Assembly: GCA_013397075.1 (NCBI GenBank) | Contig: VWZS01007437.1 | Location: 124,678-188,677 of the forward strand | Direction: 5' to 3' | DNA length: 64,000 bases | Source: Rhabdornis inornatus | Lineage: Eukaryota; Chordata; Aves; Passeriformes; Rhabdornithidae | Part shown: in pieces, positions 11,501 through 23,500 of the stretch | How the letters are laid out: every line of letters begins with the position of its first letter | Numbering within the stretch: the stretch's first letter is position 1 | Position numbers and translations under genes: made by a program | Notes under the pieces: model-generated | Told to the model about the DNA's origin: nothing | Seen by the model: the letters and a program-made list of their open reading frames with translations, nothing else | Databases searched by the model: none

Positions 11501-14500
11501 GTGACGGGGTGGGAATTGCTCCATGCATCGTGGCAGGATGAGGGTGATCCCAAATGCTGCGTGCCTGACTGATCCTCCTGCACAGCAGCCTGGGTTGCTC
11601 TGGACCTTTAGGCAAGGTCTGTGTTAGCAGGGTCTGCTCAGCACTCTCCATCTTAGGGAAAAGTTCTTCATTAGGGCTGATGGGAATATTAATTTCATAA
11701 ACGCCTCTTGAGAGAAAACAATGCACTTCCAGCTAAAACAGCTGCACTTCCTGGCAAGTGCTGCGCTCTGAGCAGTTGGCAAGAGTTTAAGGGGGGACGG
11801 GTGGATATTGATTTTTAACAAGAGCAGGGAGATTTCAGCCTGCTCTGCTGGCTGGGATCTGCAGGGAACACTCCCACATGGCTGAGCACCCACGTGTCCC
11901 TCTGCAGCACGTGAATTGGATTTCTCCCCGTTTTGGCATCTCCCTCAGAAAGCTCTTGGAATCTACCGACAGTTAAAAATAATAACAATAATTGGAAAGT
12001 ACAGTAAATAGCCAAACTGTGCCCTCCTGGCAGAATGGGAGGTCAGCCATGCCTGTCCCTTGGGGGTATCAGCACCAGCAGCAGCAGCAGCAAGGGACCC
12101 TGCTTGAAAAAGTCAAATAGAAGCCTCTGTAGAAAGTTTGCCACCAGCCAAGACACATCTACATTTTTCATTCCACAGCCACATTTCAGCTTCACCTTTT
12201 TTTGATGAATTCTTCCTTTGAAGTTCCTGGGATGGCTCGTGTTAACATTAATGATAGTGTGGGGCTGCTCTTTTGATCTTTTTTTTCATAAATTAGTCAC
12301 TCCAAACCCCAGAACATTTTTATTTCTCCGCTTTGCTGCTTGTCAGTAGGTTTCTAGCACCAAAGTATCCTGAATAATCCTACTGAGGGCTGATCACTGC
12401 AAGGCCATGAGGTTGTCATGAAATCAGGAAGGGGGTGAGAGGATGAGGCTCTCATACTGGACAAAGTGTTTTTAGTCAAGAACAGCTTTTTTCCCCAGTA
12501 ATTCCAGTTTAATCCTGCCTCCATGAGCCTGAACCATTCCTTGGAGTTGTGTCCTGGATTGTGAGGAACTTAAGGCACTCTCCAGTTGCTGTGTAGCCAG
12601 GGTTTAGCTCACGCGTTGCCATCTGCCGGCGTTGCTGGATCCCAAGGCAGGCAGCAGTATTGTCACAATCTTCCAGTATTCCTGGGACACAGCCCTGAGG
12701 GTGACACCAAGAGGGACTGAAAAGGGGAAAGCTGCTCTCAGCAGCACCTCAGATAAAAGCAGGAGCTCTGTCCCTGCCCAGCATTCCTCTGTGCAGGAGC
12801 CTCTTGTCCATCCAGATGCCTACCACTGCAGGTTTTACTGCAAACACAGAACCCAGCATCTCCCAAATGCCACAGGGGCTGAGTGACACTTCTCCTGCCC
12901 CATCAGCACCCACAGCTCCCATGGGAAGCAGTGTCCAAGCCCTGGGGGCTGGGATTCACACAGCCCCTCTGGACACCAGCTCACTCAGCGCTGCTCTCCT
13001 CCTGAGCCTCACCGGCAGGAGGCTGCAAAAACTTATTTCCCTGCGTGTTGCAGGGACACCTTCCACAATCCCAGATTACTCCAGCCTGGCCTTGGAAACT
13101 GCCAGGGATCCAGGAGCAGCTACAGCTTCTCTGGGCACCCTGTGCCAGGGCCTGCCCACCCTCCCAGGGAGCAATTCCATCCCTATATCCCATCCAATCC
13201 TGTCCTCCTTCATCTTAAAGTCATTCTCCCTTGTCCTGTCCCTCCCTGTCCAACTTTCCTAGTTGCAACCTAGGTTTTCCAACCATTAGGTTCTGGAAAT
13301 GGAGGTCTTTCTCTGGAAAAAGGCACTGTGATGCTCTGGGTGCCCCATTAAAGCTCCCAAAGCACCACCAAAGGCAGCCTAGGAGCACAGGGCATGGTGT
13401 GAGGAACAGAGAGGGCCAAGTGGCAGGGCAGGCTACAGGAATGGGCTGGTGTCTACAGCTGGATTTTCCCCAGGGAGCTTTAAAGACAGGCACAAACAGC
13501 AGCTAAAAATAATCCTCCCGTTTGGTGGGAGCAAGGTGCCCCTCAGCTGGTTATTTTAACACTCCTGGAAATAGGGTCCCTCCAGGGACCCACACGTGCT
13601 GGAAGAGGCATAATGAAGTGTTTGTAGGGAGCCTGACCTTGTCAAAAGGAAAATAATTCTTTTCCAAGCCGTGAGGTTTTACACTTTGTTTGTCTAATAT
13701 GAAAATAACTTCTCTGACCTTACTTTTCAGTGAGCTGGGAGTGCCAGGTTCTGTTCACAGCCAGAGGGAAACTCTGCACATACCTCAAAATAAACAAAGA
13801 AAACCTCTCTGTCACAGAGCAGGTCATTTATCCCTGTTTCCAGGGGTGTATTTGGATAAACCCAGCCTGCTGGCACCTCTGGCTGCCCTTCTCATAGGTG
13901 CAGTAGCAGGTGGGGAGCTGGCATGAAAAGCTGCTTTCCTTTTGCCTTCCTGCAGAGCCCTGCTCAGTCATCTCTGGATTTATCCACGTCTGTGCAGGGA
14001 AATGGGGATTTCCCCAGGCCAAGGTCAGGTTGGGGATGCTCTTCCTGGTGCAAAGTGTGTGGGAGCTTCCTTCTCCTTCCTCCAAAGCCTGTCTGCCTCC
14101 TCCATCCCCCGTGAGGGTGGAAGTGATGCCAATGGGCTCGTGGAGTCACGGGATGGGTTGGCTTGCAGGGACCTTACAGCCACCCCTGCCATGGACAGGG
14201 ACACCTTCCACTGTCCCAGGGTGCCCCAAGCCCCAGTGTCCAGCCTGGCTTGGGACACTTCCAGGGATCCAGGGCAGTCACAGCTTTGCTGGGCAAAATC
14301 CTCACGCAGATAAAATCTCATTGCAAAAACATGAGATGCAACGAGTGGCACCAAGAAGCTGAGTCCTTTAAGGAATCATCCAGGAAAATCCAAGTGTGGG
14401 GGCATTTTGCAAGCTTAGTTTGTTTCTCCTTGGCACAATGCTGGGGCAGGGCTGAGCAGCCAGCCCACCTTACTGCACCTTCCAGCTCCAGCTTGATGAA

Positions 14501-17500
14501 TTTCTGCTGTGAGAATTGGCAAAATCCCCCATGGCAGGGGCACAGCATCTTCCTCAGGGCTTGGGCATCTCTGATGGCGCAGCCGGCACCATTCCAGCAC
14601 CATCTGCAGTAAGCAGGCAAGGATTCCTGCTTTTCCTTCTGCCCCTGCTATCCTTCATCCCAGAAGAAGGTATTTCCTGATCCTTTCAGGCAGCAAGAAA
14701 CCGCACCAGGGCCAAGGCAGCACAGGGAGAGGAGCTTTCCCTGTCTGTGAGGGCTCTGCTCCACGTGCAGGCAGCTGCTGCTCCCAAGCCAGCACAGAAA
14801 CCCTGCAAGGGTCACACACAGGGACATCCCAGAATGGGGGATTTGGGGGAGCTGGGGCTTTGTCTGGACGTGCAGGCTGTTGACCCTCAGAAGTACAAAC
14901 AGCTGGAAGCTGAGGAATCCAGAGTCAGGAACAGCTTGAATGTATTTTTGGAAAATGCTGCAGTTTCAGAGCAGAGCAGAGAGCCCCTCTAAGGCAATTG
15001 AAAAGTGAAAGGGAGCCGGATTTTATCTTTGCATTTGAAAAATGTATGAAAGCCTGACCTCTAGCAGTACAAAACAGGAAAGGAGTTCATTGCTCTGGCC
15101 CTTAAAGAGGGCACGTGGCACCCACAGCACAGACACTGTGACCTCGATGCTGTTTAATGACCACTCTCAGCGCCAGAGCCAAGGAGGTGATTTGAGCCCA
15201 GAGCTGCCGTTTCCTCCTGTCCATTACAAGGCTCTAATTGCTGTTGGATGAACTCTTTGTCCAGCTCAGGTCGGTGCCAGGAGCTGCAGCAGAGCTGCTG
15301 GGGGTGGCAGAGCTGTTTGCTCTGGCTGTAAACACTCTGTGCTGTCCCGTGCAAGCCACGCTGCCCTGAGCCCTGCCTGCCACTGCACAGGCACAGCAGC
15401 ACACCTCTGAGCAGTGCCCTCTGCCCCTGTGATTGCCTGGCAGCCTGCAGAGCAGGGCATGTGAAGCACATCCCAGAAATCCTCTGGCTTCCCATGGGAT
15501 GTTGGACACTCACCAAGTGAGGCTGCAATGGACCCTGCAGGCTGTGAGCCCCGCAGAGACACAAGGAACTGCTCATCCTCCATCCAAAGCAGTGCCCGAA
15601 GCTGTGCTGGTGGGGATCCAGCTGTATCCCTCCTTGGGTGCCCGTGCCCACACACAGAGCTCTGGGGCAGAAAACCATCCCCTGAGGGTATCCAGCTTTC
15701 CCTGCAAAGGTTCGCACCTCCTGCATCTGTGTGAGCTGATACTGATGGAGAGTGACCCAGCACTGTGAGCAAAGGTGGGAGCACTCCTCTGCAGCAAGGA
15801 TATGTGTCTGGAGGCTGTCAGCCCCATTGGAAAGCCAGTGGTGTGGGCAGGGAGCAGCAGCTGGACGCGGACAGGGCCGGCCAAGGCCAGCAACGGCACG
15901 GGCTGCTGTGTGCCACGGTTTGGGAGAGAAAAGCTGGGGCATGATGCGTGCAGTGACAGCCTCTGGTGTGTCCCCAGGTGGTGAGAGGCAAGGACAGACA
16001 CAGCAGGAAGAAGGAGGACATGCTCAGCCAGCTCAGGCCGAGATCCCAGCACACGGAGAGCCCGTCCCTCACGGAGTTCATCAGACGTAAGTGAATCCCT
16101 GATCCCACACGCACAGCAATTCCTGCTGGCGCAGCCACACAGCCAAGCTGGGCCCTGCCAGGGCTGCAGTGCTGCCAAGGAACAGGCATGTTCCCCCCTG
16201 AGCTCAGCCCAGCTCCTGGATAAGCCCTTGAGACGCACCTTAGGCTCAGTATTGGGTTTAACTCCTCTGCTCCCAGCAGATGTGTTTCAGCCTGCCCACA
16301 CTGCCCTGCTCCACCTCGTGCCAACCAAAGCACCTGGCCTTGGTCACTCTGAGTGTCACGTGCCTGCCCTGGCAGTGCCCAAGGCCAGGCTGGACAGGGC
16401 TTGGAGCAGCCTGGGCTGCTGGAAGGTGTCCCTGCCCATGGCGGGGGGTGGGATGGGATGGGCTTCAATGTTCCTTCCAACCCAAATCTTCTGTGATTTA
16501 TGGCTCATGTGGGCAGTAGGAATCAGAGGCTAAAATCTCACCAGAGCCCAAATCCAGGCAGGAAAGAGGGGTGCTAGCTGTGAGCTGGAGCAGAGCTGTG
16601 GGAAGGGAGAGAACCCTTCAGTCAGAGGGGTTTGGGTGCATCCAGCTGCTCTTGCTCAGCCCTCAGGCCAGGGCAGCAGTCAGACCCACAGCAGCACTGG
16701 CAACTTTTCATCCCAAAAAAAGTCATCAGACTCCCTCCTCAAGGCTGGAGACACTATCCAAGCCAGGCTGACCTCCTGTCCTGCTGAGAATGGCCAGCAC
16801 TTCCTTGGCCAGGCTCTGAGCACTTAAAATCCACAGGGAGATTTGAATCCAGTGCAATTAAGTTGTTTGGAAATGAGTGGGCTCTTTGTGCTCAAGGGGA
16901 TCAGTAGGGCTTTAGTCTCTGGAGGCATCTGCTAATGGTTGGGATGTTTGGGTTCTTTAAATACTCTGCGCTTTGAAAACTACTTATGAAATGTGGCCCT
17001 CTGAAGGCACTCCGTGAAGTGGAAGACACAGCTTCCCCCATCTTCATGCACTATTATCCCATTAATTTATTGGAAATTCTCTGTATTCTGAAGGTCAGTG
17101 CAGGGCAGGCAGGCGTGGGCAGGTTTTCCTCTCGCTGCTGGCAGCGTTTGCTCGTCAGCCTAAAGCTCAATTAGAGGAGGCACTCGGGGGTTTCTTCCCC
17201 CCCTGACCTTGTGGCACTGTCATTTAGAAACCTGTGTGATGGAAGCAGCTGCGTGGGAGCAGATTGATAGTGCTCAGATGGGATTTTCACACCAACACTC
17301 TGCTCTGTGCCTCTAGAACACGAATAAAAATGAGCTCCTGGCTGCAGAGAGGAGGAAATACCTTACCCTGCTCCAGCTGCAGCTTTGGTTCAGGGCTTGA
17401 AGCAGTGTTGCTGTGTCAGGGCTGTGCTAATACAGTGATTATTTCTGAGAACTTATCCCCCAAAGCCCAGTTCTGAAATAAATGAAGTGTCTGGTTTATG

Positions 17501-20500
17501 TCAGGAGAGCAATCTTGCTGAAATCACCTGGATCTCTAGTACAAATCCCTTTTTAGAGCCAGGAACAGGGTGGCAGGAAGCGTGTGATGGTTAGATGGGA
17601 CAATATGGAAGGAAGCCTGAAGACTTCAGAGCTGGCTCATCTGCAAGTCACTGGAAAGAGAATTCTCTTCCCACTTCATCACTCTCCTGCTCGTTTTGTT
17701 TCCACTCTCTCTGTTTCTCTTTTTACTATTATTTTCTACATGATAATTTATGAAAGCAGCATTTGGAGGTGAGATTCTCCAGCCTGAATGTCTCTGGAAG
17801 TGCCCGAGCCTGGGCTGGACGTCGGGGCTGGGAGCACCCTGAACAGTGGAAGGTGTCCCTGCCCATGCACTGGGTGGGCTTTAAGGTCCCTCCCAACCCA
17901 AACCATTCCATGATTATGGAGAAGGAAAAGCCTCTTGCCGTGTGTTCTGTTGCTTTGGGGATAACCAGAGAAGAAAATCGCTCTTGTGGCAATTTTTGCA
18001 AGCAGAACAAGGGTGGGTTGGGGCCCATGCCAGGAGGTGCCCCTGGGTCTGAGCCTCTCTGGGGCAGCCCTGGAGGCTCTGCCTCGGGCAGGAGGGGCTT
18101 TTCCAGCCCCAGCAGCAGGAACAGGACAGGGCTGTGTGCAGGGTGAGGGCTCAGGCCCAGCTCTGGGGATGCTCCAAGCACTGAGGTCACTCAGCCCAGG
18201 AGGGAGCAGCCCCTCTGTACTTACCCAGAGCTGCTGGGAGCGGCCTTGGCTCTGGCACAGATGCTCTGCGTGACTCTGGCTTGCACTCTGCTCCTCACAC
18301 TCACAGATTCCTCCTTCTGCAGGCATTGGCTCTTCCTGCAGTAATGAAAGAAGTAGGATTTAGCTTGCCTGAAGTCATTTCCATTGCTAATTTCCAGGCT
18401 TCTGTTGGAAACACCTGGGAGGATGTGCAGATTCTGCTGCACATACTGGGAATTAGCCCATTAAAGGTGATCTTCAAAGCAATCGCAATGCTGCACTCGT
18501 GACTCGTTTGTTTCTCTTATAGTCCCTTAAAGGCAGTTTCAAGGATAGTTTTTTATTATTATTTTAAAGTTTCCACTTGCTTTTGCTGTCTGCCCAGCTT
18601 CCTCTGTGGAGCTGTGAGGAGGCTCCAATTAGTGCTGCGGTGGGGATTGCAGAGGATGGAAATCTTGCTGCTCCCCCCATGAAGTGGGGACCTGCTCAGC
18701 TTTTCAGCTCTGATCTGGTGTGGCAGAAGGGGTGTGGTTTGATTAGAAAGACCAGAGATCTCCAGGGAAAAGGACTTTTTGGGGGAAGATTCCCACAGGA
18801 GGCTGGATTGGCTCTCAGGAGATTTCTCAGCAAGCAAGCTGAGGTTTCCTATATGCAATATGAGAAATTCCAGGTACACTCTCCAAAAATCAGGAGCTTT
18901 AGTGGTACTTCAGAGCAAAACCATCTTCCCTCTTGGTTCACATTGGTGTAATGCAACAACAAAACTCTCCACTGACTCCAGCCTCCAGAAGGTCAGTATT
19001 CCAGGGTCCCTGGCCACGCTTTGTATGCTTGCACCCCTTCTGCAGCTCCCTAGGATTGCTGGCTGCTTGTCTGACATGAGGGCAGAGTGCTGGGCTGGAA
19101 AGGTGGTGCTGCCATGAAGGGGAGTTGTGCCTTTGCCCATGGAGGAGCCCACTGCACCCACAGAGGTCATTTTGCTCTTCCCAGAACACTTAGGACAGCT
19201 GAAATCCACCCCCATCTGAGGCCAGCTCCCAGTGCTGTGCTGCAGCAGATAGAAAGATTGTCCCAGTTGTTTGTCAGCTGCTAAGAATTAACACCATTAA
19301 TTTATGGCAGCCCTTTGCATTAATCCTGGCTGTTAATTCCTTATCTCTGCTCCAGCATATTGGCTGCCCAAGCCCTCATCTGGGAAACTCATCAGCAGTT
19401 TGTTTGGAAGTTGTCCTTTGCGTGCCAGCCAGAGCAGAGGAGGAGCAGGAAGTGGGTTTGGGATGTGCAGGAAGGGGACATCACCCCAGGAGGGACAGTG
19501 GCAGCGTGGGGCACCTCTCCTGCTCAAGGGTTCAGCTCTAGGGCAGTTTGCTGGAGTGTTTCGTGCCTGTCATCAAAAAATGTGTTTTTCACAGTGGAAA
19601 CAAAAAGGACACTGAAACTGCAACCGCAGCAAACAAATAAATTAACTTGCAATGGTTTCCCATCTACTTTTGTAATTGCTTTAGCAGAAGCTCTGCCAGA
19701 AAGCTTCAAGCAAAGGGGTGGAATGAGATGAGCTCCGCAGTCCCTTCCAACCCCAACTCCCCTGTGATTCCCTGGTGAATATTTTGCTGTGCCCCTGCTC
19801 TCCACGCAGCAGGTCCCCCCTTTTCCTTTCAGGTTTTCCCGTGGTGCTGCTGAGGAACCTGCGGCACCCCGTGTACCTGCTGGTGGTGCTGGCTCAGGTC
19901 AACATCTCTGCCATGGTTGCTGGATTAGCAACGTTCATGGGCAAGTTCCTGGAGAGACAGTTCTCCCTCACAGCCTCCCTGGCCAACATGATCATTGGTA
20001 AGTGTTGCTGGGCTTTGGACTCCTTGAAAAATAATCCAGGAATTAGGAAGAATTCCTGGAGAATAAAGCCTCCCTCTCAGAACGGGTTGAGAGTTCAGAG
20101 ATCCTGCCACAGGAGAGTTTAAAACACATCTTTGAACAAACAGCACCTCAGGGAAAGAGGCCCCTGAGGTCTGCAGCAGATAGATCAGAACCAAGTGAGC
20201 AGAGCAGACTGGCAGAGCCCAGGGCTGCATGCAGGAAGGTTAAATGCTGAAGCAGTGCCCAGCTGAGCTGTTCCCAGCCTTGATTTACCCTCTGCCTTCA
20301 AGTCAGCACCGTGTTCCATGGATGAACTTCTCTGGCCTTTGTTCTCACTACTGAGTCTTGCTTGGGCTTTTTCTTTCAGATCAAAAAGCTTTCTGCAGCT
20401 GGAAATTCCTTCCTTGCGTGGGTATTTATGGGCTGAAAGCAACCTCCCCATCGATTCTTAGCTGAATTAAACAGCTGAACTTTGGTCTCCCCCCAAAAAT

Positions 20501-23500
20501 GTGGGGTTTTTTTAAATAAATGGGGTTTTACAAGGGTGACCACAGAAGTGGGCACAATCCTGCAGTGCACAGAAATTAAACATCCTCCCCAGGCTTACCT
20601 GGTGTTTCTTCCTGTCAACACTGAGAAATCACATTTTGCTGGGTGAAGCACAGCTTTCCACTGCTCCTGACATCTTCCATCCCTGGGTACCTAAGGCAGC
20701 CAGTTTGCTGTGGGATCCTGCTCTTTTGAAAAGCAGCTTTTTCGTAGCATTATTCCACCAGTCCCTGCAAAAACCTTGGTCCCTTCTGAATCACCTGTGC
20801 TGAGAAATAGGAACCCGATCAGAATAGGAACTCTGGGTCTTTGCTGTGAGAAGGGACTGATCCAGATCAGAGATGGGAAACAGGGTACAGTGGTAGGACA
20901 AGGGGGAATGGCTTTGGATTGGATATTAGGAGGGAATTGTTCCCTGGCAGGGTGGGCAGGCCCTGGCACAGGGTGCCCAGAGCAGCTGTGCCTGCCCCTG
21001 GATCCCTGGCAGTGTCCAAGGCCAGGCTGGATGGGGCAGTCTGGGATGGTGGAAGGGGTGGAACTGGTGCTGTTTCAGGTCCCTCCCAACCCACCCCAAC
21101 CCTCTCTGTGGTGCCCTGACTCTGTGCCCTGCCTTTCCCCAGGTGCTGTGAACATCCCCGGGGCCATGGTCGGGATCGTGGTGGGCGGTGCCATCCTGAA
21201 GCGCTTCCAGATGTCCCTGAGGCAGTGCAGTGCCCTCTGTGTGCTGGGCATGCTGCTGTGCCTGCTCACAGCCTTTCCCCTGCTCTTCCTGGGCTGCCCC
21301 ACGCAGAAGGTGGCAGATGTCAACTACTGGGACAGGTACCACAGCTCCACCGGGCTGGGCACGGGGGCGTTCCCAGGGTGGGGGGGAGCCAAACAGGATC
21401 CCCAGAAATTGATTTGTTCCCTCAGCAGAAGCAGCTGATGGAGATAAAGTAAGGAATTCTTGTGGAATAAGAATTCCACATAAGAATAATGAATAATAAG
21501 AATAATTATCTTCTGGATAAACACTGAGTCTGCTGTGTCCTCAGGTTTAGGGCAGAAAATGTAAGGCCAGCCTTCATGACCTATCCCACACACAGGTGGA
21601 GTCATTTCAGATTATCTCCTTAGGGGTAAAACCTTTTCAACATGAGGTTTTTAGGAGCAGGGTTGTAAGAGTTCTACCAGTGAGATTTCCTACTGAAGAG
21701 CAAGAGTGGAACCCAAAGTAAACACATTTCTTGGCACACACAGCACAAGTTTTCATCTTGGAAAGTGTGGTGGATCAATCATTCAGGCAGGGGCCAGCCC
21801 TTGGGATCACACCATCCAAGCTGTGGCAGCTGAACGTGGGCAGGACCTTCTTGTGTGCCCTCAAGGCTTGATCCAGGTCTCTGAACTCCCCGTTCTGTGT
21901 CCTGTGGTCCTGGCCCTTAGGAGGAATCTCTCTCCCACAGCAGGTGTTGCAAGAACCCCAAAGGCCAGGTTTGGAACCAAGTATGAAGAAGTGGGTGGCT
22001 GCCATGTGAGGTTGGGATGCTTTGCCCAGGCAGAGCAGAGGTTTGGGGTGATGGTGGAATTCCCGTGGGTCCTCACTGACCCACGGGGAAGGGTTTGCTG
22101 TGCAGCCAGGTGGGTTTCTCCTGGTCTCAGCACACACGAGTTCATTGTCTCTGTAAGATGCACGCTGCTGGTGCTCCATAGCTGGCATTAACACTTTCCT
22201 GGTGCTCAGGTCTGGGTTTGGACACCACACCCTGGGCTGCAATGCACACTGCCACTGCCCTGAGACGGGCTTCAACCCCATCTGCGGCTCTGACGGCGTG
22301 GAGTACACCTCCCCCTGCTCTGCTGGCTGCAGCAACGTGCACATCCACACTGACAGCTCCATCCTGGTGAGCCAGAGCTGGGCCATGGCTGGGGAGGGTG
22401 GGCAGTGCCCTGCCGGGCACTGGCAGTGGGGCACGGGCTGCCTGAGAGGGGAATTGAGCAGGGCTGGGAGAGCAGGCTTTGCTGGCAGCCTCGCTTTGCT
22501 TTGGGTCATCCTGGTGCCCTGTGCTGCTCCCAGCCTGTCACTGAGGCAGCTCTGAGTGTTCCCAGCTGCTCTGTGGCTCTGCAGGAGCTCGCAGACCCAC
22601 CGTGAGGAAATCTCTGCCATGCAAACACAGGTCCTTAGTCTGGGTGGGATGAGTGGCTTTGTGCTGCACTCTCAGCACAGGATGGAATGGCAGCACGGGA
22701 CTGTCTGGGCATTTGTAGCAGTGTTTTGTTAATTAATAGCACTTCATTTTAATAACATTTATGATTTCTGCCAGAGCTTAATCCCAAATGTGCTCTCCTG
22801 CACCCCCACACCTGCTTTTTATAGAGCAGATCCCTTCCAACTGCTTTTTTCCTCCTCGACGATGCCTCTCTCTTCCAGCCCTTGCCTTCTTGGAAATTTT
22901 ACCCTTTTCTCACCCTTTTCAGTATCTCTGCCAGTACAGGGACCTGTGGCACTCATTGCCTACTGCCATCCCTGTCCCAGGGTTTCCAGGAACCCTCCCA
23001 GCCTGCAGAAAGCCCTACAACTGTGTGACTAGCTTTGCTGCAGCCCTTCCAGAGGGCACCACGTAAGCTTGGATGTAGGAAGGAGATTTTGGGAGACCCT
23101 GAGCTGCCCCTGCCTCTGGGATCACCCTTCTGCAAACTGCCACCCCCTCTGGCACCCAAAAGATCAAAAGGTCTCTTAAAAAAAAAAACAACAAAACAAC
23201 CCAGGGGTTTCTCGTTAAAGACAGAAAAAGAGAGAATCGTGACTAAAAAGTAGAGAAAAGGAAAAATTTCTCATCTATCACCCCAGGGCATCTTTTTTTT
23301 TGCTATAAGGCTCTGCTAGTTATTTATGAGCCTCTCTCAAAGGTGAGGTTTTACATGTTTAACACTGCCCTGAGCTTGGGCTCTGGCTGTGGCTGCAGCT
23401 CTGCCCTGCACACAGCCCTGAGTGAAGGGGCTCAGAGAAGGACAGAGCCTGGGCACAGGTGGCAGAGCCACCCTCCTAGCCAGGAATTCCTCCCAATATC

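Larger units (their letters stand above)
9673..15977 (+). other. SLCO2B1: SLCO2B1 intron after coding exon 6 (largest intron)
   Basis: A 6.3-kb intron (true size uncertain because of the gap). It holds a minisatellite with an assembly gap and two antisense CR1 fragments. Segments 11100-13050 and 14300-15970 contain no exon that would fit the OATP protein, which is complete across the junction without them. Confidence 0.8.
16087..19832 (+). other. SLCO2B1: SLCO2B1 intron after coding exon 7
   Basis: A 3.7-kb intron with three sense-oriented CR1 3' fragments. The region 17920-19700 has no recognised element. Confidence 0.8.

Noticed and set aside
15154..15942. 262-codon frame on -
   Set aside because: Intronic with no recognisable domain; composition looks like random GC-rich DNA.
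21336..21438. Extension of exon 9 past 21335 to the next stop
   Set aside because: The extension (RYHSSTGLGTGAFPG) does not resemble OATP sequence. The 21335 donor gives the phase that joins exon 10 correctly.
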